A stretch of DNA of 63,980 nucleotides from Gammaproteobacteria bacterium. GTDB taxonomy: Bacteria > Pseudomonadota > Gammaproteobacteria > Steroidobacterales > Woeseiaceae. Positions 62,201-63,980 of the stretch are shown piece after piece; the first letter of the stretch is position 1, and each line of letters begins with the position of its first letter. The notes under the pieces were generated by a model, which was not told where the DNA came from, did no database searches, and was given only the letters and a program-made list of their open reading frames with translations. Made by a program: the position numbers and the translations under genes. The stretch lies in assembly GCA_029862045.1 (NCBI GenBank), contig JAOTYE010000020.1:1-63980 (forward strand). The letters run 5' to 3'.

Positions 62201-62970
62201 GACTTACCGAATACGATCATGACTCTGCCGGATTCACGGTTGGCGCCGACCATTTGTACGGCGAAGATGTGATCGCGGGCATCATGATTAATTACTCGGA
62301 AACCGACATCGATCAACTGCAGGCGTCTGCAATTGGCGATATCTATTCATGGAGCGCTGGTCTGTACGCTACCAGGTTCTGGGACGACTCCTATCTCGAG
62401 GGTGGTATTACCTTTACAGATCAGACCTTCAAGAACTGGCGCCTGCTGGAGATCGGAGCTGACGAACGTTGGGCGATGAGCGAACACGACGGCAATACCT
62501 GGATGGCATTTGTTGGCGCTGGTCGCGAATTGAATTTCGGTACGTGGCAAATGGAGCCCTACGGAACTCTGTACTATTTCGACATCGAAGAGGATGCCTT
62601 CGCAGAAACCGGCGTAGACAGTCTCAATCTGGTTTTCGAGAAGAAATCGACAGACGTGTTGCTTGGAGAAATCGGCACAACGTTTGTTCGACTGCAGGAT
62701 GTCCGCAGTGGCGTGATCGATTGGCACGCATCGCTCGCCTACAACCATGACTTCGATATCGATGACGGCAGCATTGCATATGCTTATTCGGGCCAGCCGG
62801 GATCTGTATTGCGGATCGACGATCGGAATATTACCGCCGGAAGTGCGGTTATCGGAGCTGGGTTTGCCTATATCCGAAAACGCAGCGCCCTGGCACTCGA
62901 TTATCGCGGTCAGTTTAATAGCGACTATCGTCAGAATATCGTCGGATTGCGCTTGGCATACTCCTTTTGA
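50242..62970 (+). CDS. Giant autotransporter with repetitive RTX-like passenger
   Basis: The 4,242-residue product is a type Va secreted surface protein. It has a signal peptide (about 1-31, cleavage after AFA) and a passenger of ~3,900 residues rich in Asp, Gly, Ala, Ser and Thr. The passenger contains repeated GxGDDxIxNSG turns and thirteen W-x-GGT-like motifs (about 970-2370) at ~105-109-residue spacing where measured. A non-repetitive, Cys-containing insert lies at about 3160-3330. A likely autochaperone segment (about 3719-3830) precedes a C-terminal beta-barrel (about 3966-4242) ending in ...LRLAYSF, with the terminal Phe needed by BAM. A GGGGGT site precedes ATG. The function, probably adhesion or Ca2+-stabilised stalk, is inferred. 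Confidence 0.93.
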   Translation: MHTSRSRTTVSLRQPFLAVVVSLIVSHLAFADQDVPVTTISGTDGDDVLDVNAAANAATGEVLSAISETTTATGTVVDSEDGDDTVTVDADIDASASILAGIINSPARSENTASSIGINTGDGADIVNSSGLNTTTATSNVAYQAVVAVDITSAEIGSDEVDVSINSEANSTSIDTGDGNDVVVSSSTITSTSTSRTGGVAAPVNADFSESVTTNAESNASSNATGINSGAGDDQVTSNEAITTNSTATSGVVAVNVTASGDTDPDEEIQNNLEASASSEATSTGIDTDGDGTSSDSDITTRLVDGALEITRDKTETATSGNDTVTNTSSITSTSQALSDATSVSASVTASGSVKATLNAETTASSRGISTGGGNDVVDNSGNITADSLATALAVGSTIAAGQGGDDDATSKQKTETSTNVTSTATSTGIDAEGPAQSTQFTGVTSMGATGISNTRTTSSTASTGADDVLNTGAINATSTARVGTVVRNIQIEAEGAAASDANSTATSQSVGINTGGGNDIVDNDGAITADATSSGGAIGIAFSQGGTDAESKVDAKVTSDSTAVGIAADGNAIDVETTFSTSIDDSGLTISRSHQETAQHGDDDVTNTATINAIADSISGAVAGSAAIDGAASTDITATSTSNAAAIDGGGGNDIIDNNVTDAEGLKSSATSNAGALAVGFGQMTEEKAKPKVEVKAAAIAESEATGIAGDSGQDVLSTFDLDIGASGLTLSLLREITAQSGNDIIDSIGSMTISATSNSGTLGAAVTIDGAANADVAATANSKATAISGGGGNDAITSDGDLIIVDANSTSAGVAAGVGKASADKSKAKTKVAAETTAEASATGIAGDGGVDNSSLAVDLTIDESGIHASYSNTTTAATGDDSLTNFGDINSTATATTLAAAVAVSINGGASADVDSTAKANARGLDSGGGADVVDNTGMLTTSATATANAVDVSVSTKGSASSTVGLLDGGTSASADAVGISSAGSDHSTSTNVVTDIDFDDFGVVVSYEKIEDSVSGDSADVINNSGELISTSFAETAVLNVGVSGNGTALTLGRAEAEAHAGGIESGNGDDVIDNTGKLTSTSESVAAGANVSVTAKGIGVAGNAAWDGGTTATSTATGIDADSGSITTTRVDAEANLDRAQVVYETTEQAASGNDVVINAGEITAHAISDVGTASVAVSPKGVGVAVSTSTAEAEATGIRGGDGDDQIENSGVITSTADADALTANVSVALKGGAVAADAVWDSGTTADATSIGIAGDGGDQTSVTRIAVGTDELSYSNTSTIASGADTITNFGAVTANANATAASLSAAVTASAGVSVATATSTANANASAIDAGAGDDVDDVYNSGVLNATAIADAASASLSVTNIGVSVAADSVWDGGTTATATARGIDVGSGGETIENHGAISSLADSFAGSVAVAATVTGAAGATATATGQADSTAIDASGGDDDDVVINSGALSSIADADAAALSVSVVNTGFAVATGAAWDGGTTSNAISRGIDVGNGADQIMNSGDIFAQADSDAKEAAVSVAVTGVAGALAASTAMADAIAIDAGDDDAADVVGNSGKLTVLSEATALTTSVAVTTAGGAVSWDGGTSAEASAKGIYTGQGADTIQNDGELLDVDADATTTSLAVSVALNGLAVASASASGDAEAVGIDAGSGNFDDVVINNGELDIDASSLAAAASVTFTTVGVSVGVDAFEGGTTSDTTARGIQTGGGADIVENYAVINSTADSTAASAAVAVALTGAAGAVATSTSLSDASGIDTGDGADADSVLNTALVNAEARSTAATATVSVTAAGGAVSADAIFDGGTGAESSARGIETGFGADIIENREGEVVSTAESTALSASVSVAVSGVSGAISTSTSIADSTAIAAGDDDSDDTILNTGIVTANSDADAASAAVSVTVAGVSGASGTPWNGGTTAESSSVAMQLGGGEDTVISDGEVTADSDATVAGISVALTLEGVAGAISSSNAHADATSIDLGAGNDVIDSAGQITASSDAIATSVSVAAVKFGVSAAGGSSWEGGTSGDAVATGISAGTGTDAIFNSANIDSTASVIADAVGVSFTVGGVSGANSRASGDTRATAIEAGADDDRVENLGDLTATADTKAVAVSVAVTGIGVGGAIGAAWDGGTTTNATASGVRGGDGNDVILSGIVAEGEPEPEASSITANAESTAVSTSVSVTVGGVASAISTSTANAGAAGIDAGEGDDLVINDSDVTGNAIATSASVNVAVTGVGGAVAGDASWAGGTTADADAFGIAGGAGADELRNTNTVTADAHSEAKSAAVAATVGGVTGASAAATSTADATALSGDEGDDLIVNEGTANSWSLAEADGVSVAVTGGGGAVAGSFLDNGSTAAATSTGIGGGDGIDTLANMLGAAIDVNATAESRDTSVAVTLTGIAAAGSAAAAVADSFAMAGGDGDDVLMNDGSVSQASVADARARSIAVSGFGAAIGSAGALGHAIGTGLAGGAGNDEVHNSGDMTLTSTASSIGQSISFVQGGGAAVGDANAEAIAEAAGLRGDGGDDMLTNSGNLSATTQANTVARSIQINPGIGFSLGEANSVATTDVNGMLGGDGDDVIFNAESGVIDLLAAADVRSVGASVAVGGFASAEAKTVANVSATGLAGEAGDDQILNEGDLAVNGTSISDADGGSVSVQGIASSKAGTEVDSTAVGISGGLGADVIVNSGRIWVGPLADINAAEWMPVSGAWMSVLQTDSASIGFVGAVDAESAAYARTTSTGISGGDADDQILNDGAVTVIATALSDASASSLGIFGSADATGGSGAFTNATGLAGGAGNDMIDSFGSLDVFARSRLTQDSTTFEFGGSGDAGGSLEAATDAVGIRGGAGQDQIRTDGQVSVTAESDLDSEGGGTTIFGGSDATARSRAVTQATGLDGGDDDDVIENRATGVIEVNAATTVNADSVSYTLGGISGSDNLLSGESFADGIVGGEGNDQLINDGFLSASADAVVTAIAGSDATFTGGDNVDATGRSVSLVRASGMTGGDGDDIIVSRGATVVEATTVSDSRNRASSAASFTSEGSAASTSNATADAIGLDGGAGFNTLINEGNVTVSATSIAYAFSFSNGATVSISGDAKANAASTARSTATGIIAANEDTLVISDTADDESIDVTAMAGTAKDLTTTLTVYRLQGENSEDDEPTDLDQRAVTFEELPDVVDADGNPLFAEGDIVYCTDASCVVDEDVNFAGNHYVYNVVETDPGDPGDDTVDPPIPPTPPTYDYSWVVVDAVEIEPDWSDPLAQANYTDGQIVACKSCGDGSQDDVSATYYIVEVDPGPDPDDPTDDVYTWMPFDGLTIEVNVEVTEASFPTYAFANGNGLSGEGGAVGSGVSEAIATGVKLGDGDNSVMSGNMNVQAIANTVVNVGADADVFGDATGHVVTDEAIARAVGIELGNGDNNVINTGGLTVTATPSAQAFSEVSPGGGVCIWFFGWWCGGAGTPDALASTLFVADASGITTGNGNNSITNDGSITVTAMPDVAFDSRRNDEYVIRIESKGVGSPVISIDARSTALGIGTGDGNDVIINNGSIDVSASDLQSGCASANGCGDLSGAQDTLWAIGIQTGDGDDVVANYGAISAVIFENNVGTSHVGIDLGLGNDALTLGGISSVFGSIDLGDGDDWLTLTGTPTAMETGVGIFELQAGAGMDSLLLLGAGEFTSSLISFENATKSGEGTYSLTQPLATLNSLTIDGGVLSLSSDYTFDGAGFFSTYIHSDGDEGLLDVIGSVFANGAITVERRGESYIADRTSFTIVSATTGVVDEFTDVTLPEARPLLSFELQQEDNLIKIVAVAPAFSTVTSNSSYSEVGDNVFGLTGVAVGDFSKQLGTLQSMDSGFDRALASLSPDSYESLTSNTLALGHQTTQLLRTHLGNARAVRRGTKAPYAAYEPVVLAYNAGEFRTNGAATQSYMMGQTGPIRDDDPELTGVDSGGSRRLMTQTWASAFGASGDYDAVDGLTEYDHDSAGFTVGADHLYGEDVIAGIMINYSETDIDQLQASAIGDIYSWSAGLYATRFWDDSYLEGGITFTDQTFKNWRLLEIGADERWAMSEHDGNTWMAFVGAGRELNFGTWQMEPYGTLYYFDIEEDAFAETGVDSLNLVFEKKSTDVLLGEIGTTFVRLQDVRSGVIDWHASLAYNHDFDIDDGSIAYAYSGQPGSVLRIDDRNITAGSAVIGAGFAYIRKRSALALDYRGQFNSDYRQNIVGLRLAYSF

Positions 62971-63053
62971 TCATCCGGCGATTTTCTGGAGTATGGCGAA
63001 TTGTCATTTAAGCTATGACATGACGCTCAATTCAGTCGGGTCCGCTGAGGCCC

Positions 63054-63202
63054 TGTCGGAACAGTGCAACAAAACGCGTTAGCGTTTTGGACGCACGTAG
63101 TGCGCCCCGAAGGGGTGAGGATCGACCTTAGGGAGATCCGAATCAATCACGCCCCCGCTACCAGGAAAACAGGCCGGTCCCAGTCGTGGGGCCGGCCTTT
63201 TT
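63054..63202 (+). repeat. Junction repeat, copy 5 after the autotransporter
   Basis: In order this contains TGTCGGAACAGTGCAA (exact match to copy 2), a small AAAACGC-GTTA-GCGTTTT hairpin, the GTGCGCCCCG...GGGGTGAG...CGAATCAATC segment (match to copy 1) and GCCCCCGCTACCA (63151-63163, tRNA 3' end). A hairpin GGCCGGTCCCA / TGGGGCCGGCC (63172-63197) and five T close it. It joins elements found separately at the other copies. Confidence 0.75.
63172..63202 (+). terminator. Rho-independent terminator of the autotransporter
   Basis: An 11-base GC-rich stem (one G-U) around GTCG is followed by TTTTT. It lies about 200 bases after the autotransporter stop. Confidence 0.8.
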
Positions 63203-63231
63203 CCTGTCGGTTACCCCGACGATGGAAATCG

Positions 63232-63936
63232 TCAGGACGCGCTTAGCGGCTTTTCCCATGCTGCTAGCGCCATTGATTTGGCGTCTGTTTCGATCAGGTC
63301 TCCATGGGACAAGACGATTTTGTCGAAGTCCCATTTAAGAATTCTCTGCAGCGACTCGCGTGCTGCCGCCTTATCTTTCCATCCCATCTGGTATTCCGGC
63401 GCGGGCTTCGGGTTATCCCACATATTAAAGACGACCTTCCACCATAGCTTTAACAACCAGTTCACGTTGGGGGTCTGGTCAGTAAAGTTCTCGATCAGAT
63501 CAACCACCAGCAGCGTCTTGCTCGCCTTGTGGAAAAAAGCCACCTCCCAGATGAACTTATTACCCCTGACCAGGACCTGATCGAGGACCCCCGCCCAGGC
63601 TGCCGGAGGCCGATCACCGAGGAACCAATCAAAATCCAGGTCAGGCCGCTTTCTTTCGATGCCAGGGCATATGTAGGTGTCCGCATCAGGGAAGGCTGCT
63701 TGGGCAGAGGGGACATAAATATGGTGATAGGAGCCTGGAGCGACGATATAGGCCACATCTCCGAGTGCTGAAATTGCGTCTCTTGTATCAGAGTCGATCT
63801 CGCAAGGGGAATGGATCATGAGTTCCGAATCGGTGACCCTTATCACGGCCATGCGGGCATCGAAATCACAGCCTGCGAAGTGAATCGGGTATTCCTGCAA
63901 CCACACTTGGTCGGGTACAAACTCGCTTAACGGCAT
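63232..63936 (-). CDS. DUF4336 domain protein (metallo-beta-lactamase-like fold)
   Basis: A 234-residue protein with patterns of the DUF4336 family: IHSPCEIDSDTRDAISALGDVAYIVAPGSYHHIYV, then LLVVDLIENFTDQTP and a late LSHGD. The family is related to metallo-beta-lactamase hydrolases but often has a reduced metal site; here a histidine pair (SYHH) and a HGD motif are kept. The substrate is unknown. The gene runs toward the autotransporter. The start ATG is at 63936, with 44 further bases in the window. Confidence 0.8.
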   Translation of the reverse strand: MPLSEFVPDQVWLQEYPIHFAGCDFDARMAVIRVTDSELMIHSPCEIDSDTRDAISALGDVAYIVAPGSYHHIYVPSAQAAFPDADTYICPGIERKRPDLDFDWFLGDRPPAAWAGVLDQVLVRGNKFIWEVAFFHKASKTLLVVDLIENFTDQTPNVNWLLKLWWKVVFNMWDNPKPAPEYQMGWKDKAAARESLQRILKWDFDKIVLSHGDLIETDAKSMALAAWEKPLSAS

Positions 63937-63980
63937 TACTCAGACTCCAATTCCGATCCAAAGAAGCCGGATCCCTTCAT

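Noticed and set aside
39512..63980. An integrase or transposase gene that would explain the island.
   Set aside because: All long frames in the region were assigned to other families or looked like shadows. No tyrosine recombinase or DDE motif pattern was seen.

Overview
This 64-kb window comes from a gammaproteobacterial chromosome, moderately GC-rich and probably from a marine, Woeseia-like lineage (the lineage is an inference). The evidence is a long run of housekeeping genes in classical gammaproteobacterial order: ssrA/smpB, ratA-rnfH, bamE/fur, recN-nadK, hrcA-grpE-dnaK-dnaJ, dapB-carA-carB-greA, yhbY/rlmE-ftsH-folP-glmM-tpiA-secG, tRNA-Leu, nuoA-N and tRNA-fMet.

Positions 1-435 hold the tail of a secreted PKD-domain protein that starts outside the window. 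Positions 436-4801 carry the trans-translation pair ssrA and smpB, a sodium:neurotransmitter-type symporter, ratA, rnfH, the outer-membrane assembly lipoprotein bamE and the iron regulator fur. Positions 4817-12427 carry DNA repair (recN), NAD kinase and the heat-shock operon, where two heat-shock (sigma-32-type) promoters can be read directly. Positions 12450-24885 carry lysine and carbamoyl-phosphate biosynthesis, transcription elongation, rRNA methylation, membrane proteolysis, folate and cell-wall precursor synthesis, glycolysis and protein export. Positions 24914-39511 are a complete 14-gene complex I operon bracketed by tRNA-Leu(GAG) and the initiator tRNA.

From the initiator tRNA onward the region is accessory DNA. 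Where rimP-nusA-infB would normally follow, there are at least three gene blocks: an AraC regulator with a DUF3604 exported metallohydrolase and a membrane protein; a molybdopterin oxidoreductase with a methyltransferase, a cation-diffusion-facilitator/winged-helix fusion, an ATC-hydrolase-like protein and an NAD(P)-binding protein; and one 12.7-kb gene for a giant autotransporter adhesin. The block ends carry partial copies of the tRNA-fMet 3' end next to strong terminator hairpins. The longest copy is a 23-bp exact match. This looks like repeated insertion at one tRNA site, although no integrase is visible. A DUF4336 protein closes the window.

Main points of interest are: the chain of tRNA-fMet 3'-end relics; the 4,242-residue autotransporter with RTX-like turns, a W-x-G-G-T repeat family and a duplicated cysteine-bearing insert; a dapB that seems to lack a standard start codon; a duplicated rlmE start that makes a 16-codon upstream ORF; and a REPIN-like paired hairpin between dapB and carA.
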